Position numbers and translations under genes: made by a program. The notes under the pieces are model-generated. The model did not search any database, had not been told where the DNA came from, and saw nothing but the letters and a program-made list of their open reading frames with translations. Shown here piece after piece: positions 51,585 to 59,452 of a DNA stretch of 64,000 nucleotides. This DNA is from an uncultured Acetatifactor sp. (GTDB lineage: Bacteria > Bacillota > Clostridia > Lachnospirales > Lachnospiraceae). Location of the stretch: NCBI RefSeq assembly GCF_910585425.1, contig NZ_CAJUCP010000023.1, positions 1-64,000 on the forward strand, given 5' to 3'. The first letter of the stretch is position 1. Each line of letters opens with the position of its first letter.

Positions 51585-53210
51585 ATGAGCATGACCAATG
51601 CACCTAAAATATTGAAGAATCGGGTATTTCTGTACCTGACGGAGTTTTTCGCCGGCATGTCCGTGATGGCGGTGGAGCTGGGGGCCAGCAGGCTGCTTGC
51701 CCCCTATTTCAGCTCCTCCCAGATTGTGTGGACGATCATCATCGGCACCATCATGATCGCCATGGCGCTGGGGAACATCTACGGCGGGCGCAGCGCGGAC
51801 AAGAATCCGGACCCGGGGAAGCTCTACACAAGGATGCTGATAGCGGCAGTGTGGATTGCGGCCATCCCCGTGGTGGGGAAGTACATCATACTGGGGATTT
51901 CGGCGCTGCTGATCTTCTCCGTGAGCGCAAATTTCCTCATCGTGGCGGCCTTTGCGGCCTGCATGGCAGTCTTCGTGTTCCCGCTGTTTTTGCTGGGCAC
52001 GGTGACGCCCTCTCTGGCGAAATATACGGTGGGCAATCTGGAGGAGAGCGGGAAAGTGGTGGGGAACCTGGGGGCCTTCAACACCATCGGCAGCATCATA
52101 GGCACCTTTGTGCCCACTTTCGTCACCATCCCTTCCGTGGGGACTTCCGTCACCTTCCTGATCTTTGCAGGGATACTGCTGGCTCTGGCCATTGCCTACT
52201 TTGCCAGCGCGGCGGGAAAGAAGGGCATCCGGGGGATGGGAAGGGCTGCGGCTGCCCTTCTGTGCTATCTGCTGTGCTGCGCGCTGGGGCATTCCAACAG
52301 CTTCGCCTTCTGGGAGAGCAACCTGGCCTACGAGGGGGAGTCGGTCTACAATTATCTCCAGGTGAAGGAAAATGACAGGAGTGTCATACTTTCCACCAAT
52401 GTGCTCTTCGGGGTCCAGTCCATCTATATGAAGGACCAGGGGCTCACGGGCATGTATTACGATTATGCCATGGCGGCGCCGCTGATGGTGGAGGGAAAGG
52501 AGCCGGAGGACTGCAGGGTATTGATCCTGGGCATGGGCACCGGTACATATGCCACACAGTGCAGGAAATATTATGGAGACATGGAGATTGAGGGCGTGGA
52601 GATCGACGAGAAGATTACGGCCCTTTCCCGGGAATATTTCCACCTGCCGGAGGATGTGCCTGTGACCACCTATGACGGCAGGGCCTTCCTGAACGCGGTG
52701 GAGGAGAAATATGACGTGATCATGGTGGACGCCTATCAGGACATCACCATTCCCTTCCAGATGTCATCGACGGAATTCTTCACGCTGGTGAAGGGGCATC
52801 TGGCGGAGGACGGCGTCATGGTGGTGAACATGAACATGCGGGGCAGCGGCGAGGGCAATATCAACCAGTATCTGGCCGATACCATCTCCTCCGTGTTCGG
52901 GGAGGTCTGTACGGTGGAAGTGAGCGGCTCCACAAACCGGGAGCTCTTCGCTTCGGACAATAAGGCCATGGTGGAGAGCTTCCAGGCAAAGCGCCGGGTG
53001 CTGGAGGATGAGGCGCTGTACGCCATGATGGAGCGGACGGCAGAGCATCTGGAGGAGTATCAGGCAGGCGGCTATATCCTGACGGATGACAAGGCTCCGG
53101 TGGAGCTGCTGGGGATGCAGGTAATCGACGGGCTCATCGGGGATGAGGTGGCCTATTATAAGCGGATATATGAGGAAGAGGGGCTTCAGGGATTGTTGCG
53201 GTCGTTTTAA
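51585..53210 (+). CDS. Fused MFS/spermidine-synthase-like membrane protein
   Basis: 541 residues. About seven hydrophobic helices in the first 250 residues (AGMSVMAVELGASRLLAPYF, IVWTIIIGTIMIAMALGNIYGG, FPLFLLGTVTPSLAKYTVG), then a Rossmann aminopropyltransferase/methyltransferase-like domain: VLILGMGTGTYATQC, IEGVEIDEKITALSREYF, DVIMVDAYQDITIPFQMSS. Such fusions are widespread and often annotated spermidine synthase, but the natural substrate is not settled. The ribosome site is GGGAG. The 211-nt gap upstream contains a G7 tract (51397-51403) and no gene. Confidence 0.78.
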   Translation: MSMTNAPKILKNRVFLYLTEFFAGMSVMAVELGASRLLAPYFSSSQIVWTIIIGTIMIAMALGNIYGGRSADKNPDPGKLYTRMLIAAVWIAAIPVVGKYIILGISALLIFSVSANFLIVAAFAACMAVFVFPLFLLGTVTPSLAKYTVGNLEESGKVVGNLGAFNTIGSIIGTFVPTFVTIPSVGTSVTFLIFAGILLALAIAYFASAAGKKGIRGMGRAAAALLCYLLCCALGHSNSFAFWESNLAYEGESVYNYLQVKENDRSVILSTNVLFGVQSIYMKDQGLTGMYYDYAMAAPLMVEGKEPEDCRVLILGMGTGTYATQCRKYYGDMEIEGVEIDEKITALSREYFHLPEDVPVTTYDGRAFLNAVEEKYDVIMVDAYQDITIPFQMSSTEFFTLVKGHLAEDGVMVVNMNMRGSGEGNINQYLADTISSVFGEVCTVEVSGSTNRELFASDNKAMVESFQAKRRVLEDEALYAMMERTAEHLEEYQAGGYILTDDKAPVELLGMQVIDGLIGDEVAYYKRIYEEEGLQGLLRSF

Positions 53211-53219
53211 GAAAGCTGT

Positions 53220-53320
53220 CTTAAGGAATTGTCAGCCCGATGTGGCCTGTACCGGCAGGACCTGTGGGTGTACTGATCCCGGAGGATAACGGTGTACAGG
53301 CCACGGGGTTCTTATGTAAA
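53220..53320 (+). repeat. Palindromic element containing a queH 3'-end remnant
   Basis: Bases 53231-53261 match the 3' end of queH at 58356-58386 in 29 of 31 positions, and translate in the same frame (LSARCGLYRQD, then stop; intact QueH has LSARYGLYRQD). GTGGCCTGTAC (53242-53252) forms a perfect inverted repeat with GTACAGGCCAC (53294-53304). It lies just downstream of the first coiled-coil gene. Confidence 0.7.
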
Positions 53321-53406
53321 AGTTGGATTTACAGGCGAATGCGCCAGAGTCATTGCGGGACGGTCAGATATTGCCGACATGCATGGCTTTGCCCTGTTCG
53401 AAAGCG

Positions 53407-53877
53407 TCAGGCCAGCTTTTGCAGTTTTTCCGAGTGGCTCATCACCACTTTTTTGAGCAGGTCTACGTCTTCGCAGACGGACTCCATTTTGTCCCCGTAA
53501 TCCTGGTATCGCCTGAAGGTAGCCGTATAGCAGGACTCGATGTTGTCCAGCCTGGGCATGATGACATTCTCCTGATTCAACTGCAGCAGGCGGACCCGCG
53601 CGTCCAGGCTCTGGATTTCGGCATAAAGCTCGTCCCTTACGGCCTGGATTTCAGCGTGCAGGTCGTCCCTCACAGCCCGGATCTCAAGGCGCAGCTCGCT
53701 TTTCACAGCCTGAATTTCCGTGTGCAGTTCATTCTTTACGGCCTGAATCTCAGCGTGCAGTTCATCTCTCACAGCCCGAATCTCTTCATGCAGCTCGTTC
53801 TTCAGGGACTGCATCTCTGCTTTCAGCTTTACATCCAGCAGATCGGATATGGCAAGTAGCAGTTCATTGTTCGTCAT
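53407..53877 (-). CDS. Coiled-coil protein with 11-residue repeats (copy 1)
   Basis: 156 residues on the minus strand. N-terminus MTNNELLLAISDLLDVKLK, then about six 11-residue repeats of the form EIQAVRDELHA, a hendecad coiled coil, then LLQLNQENVIMPRLDNIESCY and a C-terminal KVVMSHSEKLQKLA. The ends are almost the same as those of the protein at 58674; only the number and type of coil repeats differ. No signal peptide. Function unknown; an oligomeric rod is likely. The ATG at 53877 has AAGGAGGTG upstream; a conserved hairpin sits just before it (53901-53932). The paralogues lie 5 kb apart. Confidence 0.75.
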   Translation of the reverse strand: MTNNELLLAISDLLDVKLKAEMQSLKNELHEEIRAVRDELHAEIQAVKNELHTEIQAVKSELRLEIRAVRDDLHAEIQAVRDELYAEIQSLDARVRLLQLNQENVIMPRLDNIESCYTATFRRYQDYGDKMESVCEDVDLLKKVVMSHSEKLQKLA

Positions 53878-53900
53878 GGCTTTCACCTCCTTAAAAATAT

Positions 53901-53932
53901 CCTTACCCGGCCGTTCCCTGCCCCGGGTAAGG
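53901..53932 (-). promoter_or_regulatory. Leader hairpin of coiled-coil gene copy 1
   Basis: CCTTACCCGG and CCGGGTAAGG make a perfect 10-bp stem around a 12-nt loop (53911-53922) that is identical in the second copy (59121-59152), while stem bases change in a pairing-preserving way. It lies between transcription start region and ribosome site. Confidence 0.65.
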
Positions 53933-54059
53933 AGACTTGAATGCGGCGCACAAGACGTGCCTTTTATCAGAAGCGAAAAGCATGCTTCTGATAAGACATA
54001 TAATAACAGATTGGACGAAATTTGTCAGCATGGAATCCGAAAATGGAACTCAAATTCCT

Positions 54060-55775
54060 TCAATCTTCGATGGCCGCCTTCCTGCTGTTGATTTTCCGGA
54101 AGATTTCCATGTCCATCTTGGGCTTCCTGTCATAGGTATAGAGCCCGTTGACCTCCTGCTCCACATCGTAGAGCTGGGTATAGCAGAACCCGAACATGTG
54201 GGGATTGTCCAGCAGGGCATCCGTCAGGCCACGATAGCGGGCGATGTATTCCTCCTCTGTCTTCGGCCCGTCCCCGTAGCCCCAACTGTCCGCCAGGCTC
54301 CCTTCCACGTCCCATTTGATTCCGCCGTACTCGCTGATGAACACGGGAATGCCCGGCACAGGAGTCTGTCTGTCCGCCATGCGGTCCGTCAGGGGGCCTC
54401 CCTCTGCGAATGCCTCATAGGAGGCGGCGAACACGGCCGGATCCTGCTCATAGTCGTGCATGTCGTAGATATCCGTCACCACATGGTAATTGCCGCTGGT
54501 GTCGATGCAGGGCCTGGTGGTGTCGAACAGCTTTGTCATCCGGTAGACCATGGCCAGCAGGTCGTTGTCCTGCCTGCGCCCCTCGTAGTCCCAGGTCTCG
54601 TTGAAGGGGCACCAGCCCACGATGGCGGGATGGTTGAAGTCCCGGTCCAGGGCCTCCATCCACTCCGGCAGGAAGCATTTGAGCCCATCTGGCCTGCTGA
54701 GGTCCAGCCCCCAGTTCCCCTGCTCCCCCCACACCAGATACCCCATCCGGTCGCAGTGGTAGAGGAAACGCTCCTCGAATATCTTCTGGTGGAGCCTGGC
54801 GCCGTTGAAGCCGGCCTCCATGGAAAGCCGGATGTCCTGCTGCAGCGCCTGGTCGGAAGGGGCCGTGTAGATGCCGTCCGGATAGAAACCCTGATCCAGC
54901 ACCAGCCGCTGGAACACGGATCTGCCGTTGATCAGGACGCGCTCTCCCTCCAGACGGATCTCCCGCATGCCGAAATAACTGTTCACGCAATCTTCCCCGA
55001 AGGAGAGCTTCAGGTCGTAGAGACGCCCGGCTCCGGCCTCCCAGAGATGCAGCTCGGAGAGGGGAATGTCAAGTGTGACATTTCCGGCCGTTGCTTTTGC
55101 CTGCGCCTGTCCGCAGATTTTTCCTTCATAGGAGGCCTCCGCAGAGAAAATTCCCTCCCCCACGGTGACGGCCCGGACGGTGACGGAGCTTTCCGCGATA
55201 TTGGGATAATAGTATACTTTTTCGATATATGCTTTCGGCAGGAACTCCAGCCACACGGTCTGCCAGATCCCCGTTGTGCGGGTGTAGTCGCAGCCATGGG
55301 AATGGAAGAGGCCGCTCTGCTTCCCCTTGCACTGCCTGCCGCTGCGGGTGTCGTCCCTGGCGTAGAGGGTCAGCGTGTTTTCGCCCTCTTTGGCGTATCT
55401 GGTGATGTCGAAGCTAAAGGAAACATATCCGCCCCTGTGGGTTCCGGCCTCCTGACCGTTCACCCAGAGACGGCACTCGTAATCCACCGCCCCGAAGTGC
55501 AGGCGCACATGTCCCTCCAGCTGCTCTTTGGTCAGCTCCACTTTTTTCTGATACCATACCGCCGGTATGAAATCCTTGTATCCGATGCCGCTTAAGTCGC
55601 TCTCCGGACAGAACGGAATCTGAATCTTCCTGTCCAGTCCGTCCCTTTCATAAAACCTGCGCTCCACGCCGCTGCAGCCGAAGTCAAAGGCGAAATCCCA
55701 CTCGCCGTTGAGGTTCTGCCAGTTCTCCCTCTGCATCTGGGGCTTTGGATGTTCTGTTCTCGCCGCTTGTGCCAT
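54060..55775 (-). CDS. Glycoside hydrolase family 2 (beta-galactosidase/beta-glucuronidase-type)
   Basis: 571 residues on the minus strand. Sugar-binding N-domain (LNGEWDFAFDFG, VWYQKKVEL, HFGAVDYECRLWVNGQE, HRGGYVSFSFDITRY), Ig-like middle domain, then TIM barrel with GFNGARLHQKIFEERF, WCPFNETWDYEG (acid/base Glu in NETW) and FISEYGGIKWD (nucleophile Glu in EYGG). A short GH2 without C-terminal extensions; no signal peptide, so intracellular. Sugar specificity is not certain. The start at 55775 follows AGGAGGG and is divergent from an AraC regulator that probably controls it. Confidence 0.88.
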   Translation of the reverse strand: MAQAARTEHPKPQMQRENWQNLNGEWDFAFDFGCSGVERRFYERDGLDRKIQIPFCPESDLSGIGYKDFIPAVWYQKKVELTKEQLEGHVRLHFGAVDYECRLWVNGQEAGTHRGGYVSFSFDITRYAKEGENTLTLYARDDTRSGRQCKGKQSGLFHSHGCDYTRTTGIWQTVWLEFLPKAYIEKVYYYPNIAESSVTVRAVTVGEGIFSAEASYEGKICGQAQAKATAGNVTLDIPLSELHLWEAGAGRLYDLKLSFGEDCVNSYFGMREIRLEGERVLINGRSVFQRLVLDQGFYPDGIYTAPSDQALQQDIRLSMEAGFNGARLHQKIFEERFLYHCDRMGYLVWGEQGNWGLDLSRPDGLKCFLPEWMEALDRDFNHPAIVGWCPFNETWDYEGRRQDNDLLAMVYRMTKLFDTTRPCIDTSGNYHVVTDIYDMHDYEQDPAVFAASYEAFAEGGPLTDRMADRQTPVPGIPVFISEYGGIKWDVEGSLADSWGYGDGPKTEEEYIARYRGLTDALLDNPHMFGFCYTQLYDVEQEVNGLYTYDRKPKMDMEIFRKINSRKAAIED

Positions 55776-55927
55776 TGCAAGACCCTCCTGTCTTCTTCTC
55801 GTTTTCTGCGTATGCTTCCTGCATATGTCCTGTCTGCCGTTTTCCGGGACAGATATAGTATAGTCGCATCCGGCCTCCTTTTCCATGGAAATTAGTTGCG
55901 TAAATGTACAAAATAGTGCTATAGCTA

Positions 55928-55956
55928 TTCCGTTTCGGGACCGGAGGATGTATAAT
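55928..55956 (+). promoter_or_regulatory. Possible promoter of the AraC regulator
   Basis: TTCCGT, 17 bp, TATAAT, about 50 bp before the start codon; weak -35. Confidence 0.4.
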
Positions 55957-56003
55957 GGGAGGAAAAGCAGATAAAAGGCGCCGCCGGAACCAGGAGAGAT
56001 ATC

Positions 56004-56873
56004 ATGCCAGACACACAGCCGGTCTTCCGACAGGGAAGAGGAGAAGAATATGCCGTCTATACAGGACAGGTATCGGCCAGCTTCGCGCCCGGCCTGGCGG
56101 GCATTACTTATCCTGATCCGCTGTATGAAATATACCGTCCCCGGGGGGATCATTATGTCTTTGAATATGTCATCTCCGGGACGGGCCATGTCCGTCAGGA
56201 TGGGGAAAGCGTCACTGTGGCGGCGGGGGACGCCTACATCCTGCAGCCGGGAAGATGCCATCATTATTATTCGGACACGGAGGATCCCTGGACGAAGATA
56301 TGGTTCAATGTGGGCGGGAGCCTGGTGAGGCATCTGCTTTCCGACTACCGGCTGGAGAATGTGCTGAAGATTCCGGCTTTTGCCGACAGCAGCCATCTCT
56401 TTGCCATTTTCCACGCCATAGAGAAGGAGCCGGTCCGCGCGGGGGGAGAGCTGGCGCTGCTCCTGCACAGGTATGTCCAGGCCCTCTCCGACTTTCTGGG
56501 CAGCGAAGCCTGCGGCCAGTCCCGGGCGCTTGCCATGAAGAACTTTATAGAACAGAACGCGTCGCGCCCCCTTACCATCGATGATATCGCGGGCTGCGTC
56601 CCCCTGTCCCGCTCCAGGGCCATCCATCTTTTCCGGGAGACCTATGCCATGACGCCTTACCGATATTATCTGTCGCTGCGGCTCGCGCTTTCCCAGTCGC
56701 TGCTGGAGCGCACTGCCATGCCCATACAGGAGATCGCGAACCGTCTGGGCTTCATGGATTACCGCCATTTTTCCGGATTTTTCAGAAAAGAGACAGGCGT
56801 TTCGCCCTCCTGTTACAGGAAAGGGCACGGCAGGACGGCTGAGCCTGGCAGGGAGGAGCCGGGGGGCCTGTGA
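56004..56873 (+). CDS. AraC-family transcriptional regulator with cupin sensor domain
   Basis: 289 residues. N-terminal cupin-like sugar-sensing domain (YEIYRPRGDHYVFEYVISG, AGDAYILQPGRCHHYYSD) and C-terminal double helix-turn-helix with PLTIDDIAGCVPLSRSRAIHLFRE and MPIQEIANRLGFMDYRHFSGFFRKETGVSPSCYR. It is divergent from the GH2 gene with 228 bp between starts, so it probably activates GH2 in response to a sugar. Confidence 0.88.
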   Translation: MPDTQPVFRQGRGEEYAVYTGQVSASFAPGLAGITYPDPLYEIYRPRGDHYVFEYVISGTGHVRQDGESVTVAAGDAYILQPGRCHHYYSDTEDPWTKIWFNVGGSLVRHLLSDYRLENVLKIPAFADSSHLFAIFHAIEKEPVRAGGELALLLHRYVQALSDFLGSEACGQSRALAMKNFIEQNASRPLTIDDIAGCVPLSRSRAIHLFRETYAMTPYRYYLSLRLALSQSLLERTAMPIQEIANRLGFMDYRHFSGFFRKETGVSPSCYRKGHGRTAEPGREEPGGL

Positions 56874-56931
56874 GATGCAGGGATGTGGAGGCGGACCTGT
56901 GGGATGGTGTGGGCAGGGGCCGGGAAGATTT

Positions 56932-56961
56932 TTGAATAAAAGGGATAAATTTACATATACT
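56932..56961 (+). promoter_or_regulatory. Promoter of the superoxide dismutase gene
   Basis: TTGAAT, 18 bp of AT-rich DNA, TATACT, about 85 bp before the start codon. Confidence 0.55.
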
Positions 56962-57048
56962 TTCCACAGAACCGTAAATGCTCCGGCAGGGATTTCTCCC
57001 TCCGGGCCTGAAAAAAGCCTTGACGGCGGACTGAGAGGTAACTGATTT

Positions 57049-57696
57049 ATGAAAGCTGAAGTATATCCTTTTGTGGCGCGTCCCTTGCCCTATGAATATG
57101 ATGCGCTGGTTCCTGTGCTGGACGCGGAGACATTGACCTTCCATCATGACAAGCATTACAAGACCTATGTGGACAACCTGAACAGCGCGCTGTCGGATTA
57201 TCCGGAGCTGCAGAAGAAAAGCCTGACGGAGCTGCTGTCCGATATCAGCATGCTTCCGGGGGCCGTACAGACGGCGGTGCGCAATAACGGCGGCGGGGTC
57301 TATAATCACGAGCTGTATTTCGACTCCATGCGGGAGCCTGCGGGACAGGAGCCCGACGGAGCGCTGGCGGAGGCCATAGAGCGGGACTTCGGCTCCTACA
57401 GGCAGTGGAAGGAGCAGATGAAGCCGGCGGCGGTGAGCAAGTTCGGCTCCGGCTGGGCCTGGCTTGTGGCGGACAAGGACGGCAGGCTGTCCATTGTGCA
57501 GACATCCAACCAGGACGTGCCGGATCTGGAGGAGTATATGCCGATCCTGCTGGTGGATGTCTGGGAACATGCCTATTATCTCCAGTACCAGAACCGCAGG
57601 GCGGATTATGTGGAGAGCTGGTTCGGGCTGATCAACTGGCGCAAGGCCGGGAAGCGGTATGAGGACTGGCTGGCGGAGAAGGCTGTGCGGAAATGA
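57049..57696 (+). CDS. Superoxide dismutase (Fe/Mn family, Mn-like)
   Basis: 215 residues. Converts superoxide to O2 and H2O2 in the cytoplasm. Ligands: His in FHHDKHYKTY, His in GGGVYNHELYF, Asp and His in LLVDVWEHAYYLQYQN. The GG before the second ligand and Gln in TSNQDVP point to the Mn or cambialistic type rather than Fe. Signature GSGWAWLV is present. Ends 33 bp before queH. Confidence 0.9.
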   Translation: MKAEVYPFVARPLPYEYDALVPVLDAETLTFHHDKHYKTYVDNLNSALSDYPELQKKSLTELLSDISMLPGAVQTAVRNNGGGVYNHELYFDSMREPAGQEPDGALAEAIERDFGSYRQWKEQMKPAAVSKFGSGWAWLVADKDGRLSIVQTSNQDVPDLEEYMPILLVDVWEHAYYLQYQNRRADYVESWFGLINWRKAGKRYEDWLAEKAVRK

Positions 57697-57729
57697 GGTA
57701 GGCCGGCCGGATGGATTTGGAGGGGCTTC

Positions 57730-58428
57730 GTGACTACAAATGTAAATTACCAGAGAGAACTGGAGAAAATCATTGACGGATTGCGGGGTGCAGAGGGCTT
57801 TTCTGCGCCTTCGCTGTTCCTGCACAGCTGCTGCGCCCCTTGCAGCAGCTATGTGCTGGAGTATCTCAGCCGGTATTTCCGGATAACCGTGTTCTACTTC
57901 AACCCGAACATCTCCGACGTGTCGGAATACCAAAAGCGGGTGGAGGAGCAGAAGCGGCTGATCGCGGCCTATAATGAGGAGAGGAGAGGAGCGGCTCCCG
58001 GAGGCGAAATGCCCAAAAGTCCGGCATATGAGGGCGAGGGCTTCCTCGGCCATCCGATTTCTGTGGTGGAGGGGGACTATGAGCCCGGGCGCTTTTTTGC
58101 GATGGCGAAGGGGCTGGAGGGCTGCCCGGAGGGCGGGGAGCGGTGCTTCCAGTGCTTTGACCTGCGGCTGCGGGAGACGGCGGGACGGGGCGCGGAGGGC
58201 GGCTTCGATTTTTTCGCCACCACGCTGACTATCAGCCCGTTGAAAAATGCACGGAAAATCAATGAAATCGGACAGGCGCTGGCACAGGAATACGGGATTG
58301 CCTGGCTGCCCTCTGATTTCAAGAAAAGGGACGGCTATAAACGCTCCGTCGAGCTGTCAGCCCGATACGGCCTGTACCGGCAGGACTACTGTGGCTGTAC
58401 ATATTCCAAGGCTTCCCGGCAGGGCTGA
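57730..58428 (+). CDS. queH: Epoxyqueuosine reductase QueH
   Basis: 232 residues (DUF208). Last step of queuosine synthesis: reduces epoxyqueuosine in tRNA. Motifs: LFLHSCCAPCSSYVLEYLS (CC-x2-C iron-sulfur ligands), VFYFNPNISDVSEYQKR, CFQCFDLRLRETA, FATTLTISPLKNARKINEIG, and GLYRQDYCGCTYS with further Cys ligands. A Gly/Glu/Pro-rich stretch (GAAPGGEMPKSPAYEGEG) lengthens the loop near residue 85. GTG start with GGAGG six bases upstream. Its 3' end exists as remnants at 53231 and 58494. Confidence 0.9.
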   Translation: MTTNVNYQRELEKIIDGLRGAEGFSAPSLFLHSCCAPCSSYVLEYLSRYFRITVFYFNPNISDVSEYQKRVEEQKRLIAAYNEERRGAAPGGEMPKSPAYEGEGFLGHPISVVEGDYEPGRFFAMAKGLEGCPEGGERCFQCFDLRLRETAGRGAEGGFDFFATTLTISPLKNARKINEIGQALAQEYGIAWLPSDFKKRDGYKRSVELSARYGLYRQDYCGCTYSKASRQG

Positions 58429-58493
58429 ACGCAACGAAAAAGGGGAGCAGGCGGAGCATGGCTGTGGGGCGTCGCGTGCGGGGAAGTGGTTGT

Positions 58494-58590
58494 GTCAGTC
58501 CAATATGGCCTATGCCGGCATGCAGGTCGTAAAACCGTTTATCTGTTGTGGGAGGGAAACGGGACACAGGCCATAGATGGATTCTTATGT
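58494..58590 (+). repeat. Diverged queH 3'-end remnant and palindrome
   Basis: Bases 58494-58524 still match the queH 3' end and translate in frame as VSVQYGLCRH (intact: LSARYGLYRQ). TATGGCCT (58504-58511) pairs with AGGCCATA (58568-58575), as in the element at 53220. It lies between queH and the second coiled-coil gene. Confidence 0.55.
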
Positions 58591-58673
58591 AGGAAATGAT
58601 TTGATGCAATCGTGACGATTGCCTGAAAATGCGAATGATGATTCAGGGAATATAGGGTTCGGGCCTCTGTCCG

Positions 58674-59072
58674 TCAGGCCAGCTTCTGGAGCTTCTCGGA
58701 ATGGTGGGTGACCACGGTCTTGAGCAGCTCCACATCCTCGAAGACGGAATCCATCTTGTCGGCGTAGATTCTGTAGCGGTTGAACGTGTCGGAGTAACAG
58801 GACTCGATTGTGTCCAGCCGGGGCAGGATGATGTTCTCCTGGCAGAGCTTGATTTGACGGATTTCGTTCTGCATTATCAGCATATTGCTTTTTATGGAGG
58901 CGATTTCGCCCTTCATGCCTGCGATTTCGCTTCTTATGTCTGCGATTTCGTCCTTCATGTCCGCAATATCGTCCTTCATCGTCTGTAACTCATTTTTTAT
59001 CGGTTGTAGTTCGGCTTTCAGCTTTTTGTCCAGCATGCCTGACAGAGCCAGCAGTAATTCATTGTCTGTCAT
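58674..59072 (-). CDS. Coiled-coil protein (copy 2)
   Basis: 132 residues on the minus strand, convergent with queH. MTDNELLLALSGMLDKKLK, then coil repeats of 7/11-residue type rich in Met-Lys-Asp/Glu-Ile (MKDEIADIRSEIAGMKGEIA), then IKLCQENIILPRLDTIESCY and HHSEKLQKLA. N- and C-terminal caps match the copy at 53407 closely; the middle has diverged. Function unknown; likely a multimer. AAAGGAGGTG precedes the ATG; a hairpin with the same loop as in copy 1 lies upstream. Confidence 0.75.
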   Translation of the reverse strand: MTDNELLLALSGMLDKKLKAELQPIKNELQTMKDDIADMKDEIADIRSEIAGMKGEIASIKSNMLIMQNEIRQIKLCQENIILPRLDTIESCYSDTFNRYRIYADKMDSVFEDVELLKTVVTHHSEKLQKLA

Positions 59073-59120
59073 AAAAATGCACCTCCTTTAAAATGATAGA
59101 TACAGTCATCCAAAACGGAA

Positions 59121-59152
59121 ACCAATCCGGCCGTTCCCTGCCCCGGATAGGT
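59121..59152 (-). promoter_or_regulatory. Leader hairpin of coiled-coil gene copy 2
   Basis: ACCAATCCGG pairs with CCGGATAGGT (one mismatch) around the same 12-nt loop (59131-59142) as at 53911-53922. Confidence 0.65.
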
Positions 59153-59282
59153 TCATTATAGCAGACGGGGGGCGCAAAGTCACCCTTTATTTTCCAGGAA
59201 TCGACAATCTTTTTAGGGCTGGCCCGGATTTGCTTTTTTCAGTGCGGTTTCGGTCTTGGTTCCGGTCTTCGAAAAGAATATG

Positions 59283-59311
59283 TTGCAGGAAGAGGGCAAT
59301 TGGGGTATAAT
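59283..59311 (+). promoter_or_regulatory. Promoter of argS
   Basis: TTGCAG, 17 bp, perfect TATAAT, then a ~135-nt leader with a TCAGG/CCTGA hairpin. No T-box sequence was found in the leader. The rest of the 380-nt gap (59073-59452) holds the coiled-coil leader and nothing else seen. Confidence 0.65.
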
Positions 59312-59452
59312 GCTGACACAAAGGCATTGTGTCGGCTGCCGGTTCCGGGCGCACAGAAATGGACGGAATCATGGCGGAATGTTGACGCAAAATGGTGTTG
59401 CGAATCAGGCGGAACACACCTGAGAACGAAATAAAAAGAACGGAGAATCGAG

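Noticed and set aside
53937..55595. 552-codon open frame on the plus strand
   Set aside because: Antisense to the GH2 gene, whose catalytic motifs are intact; low-information Val/His/Pro-rich translation.
59312..59452. T-box riboswitch in the argS leader
   Set aside because: No conserved T-box sequence or clear antiterminator/terminator pair could be found.
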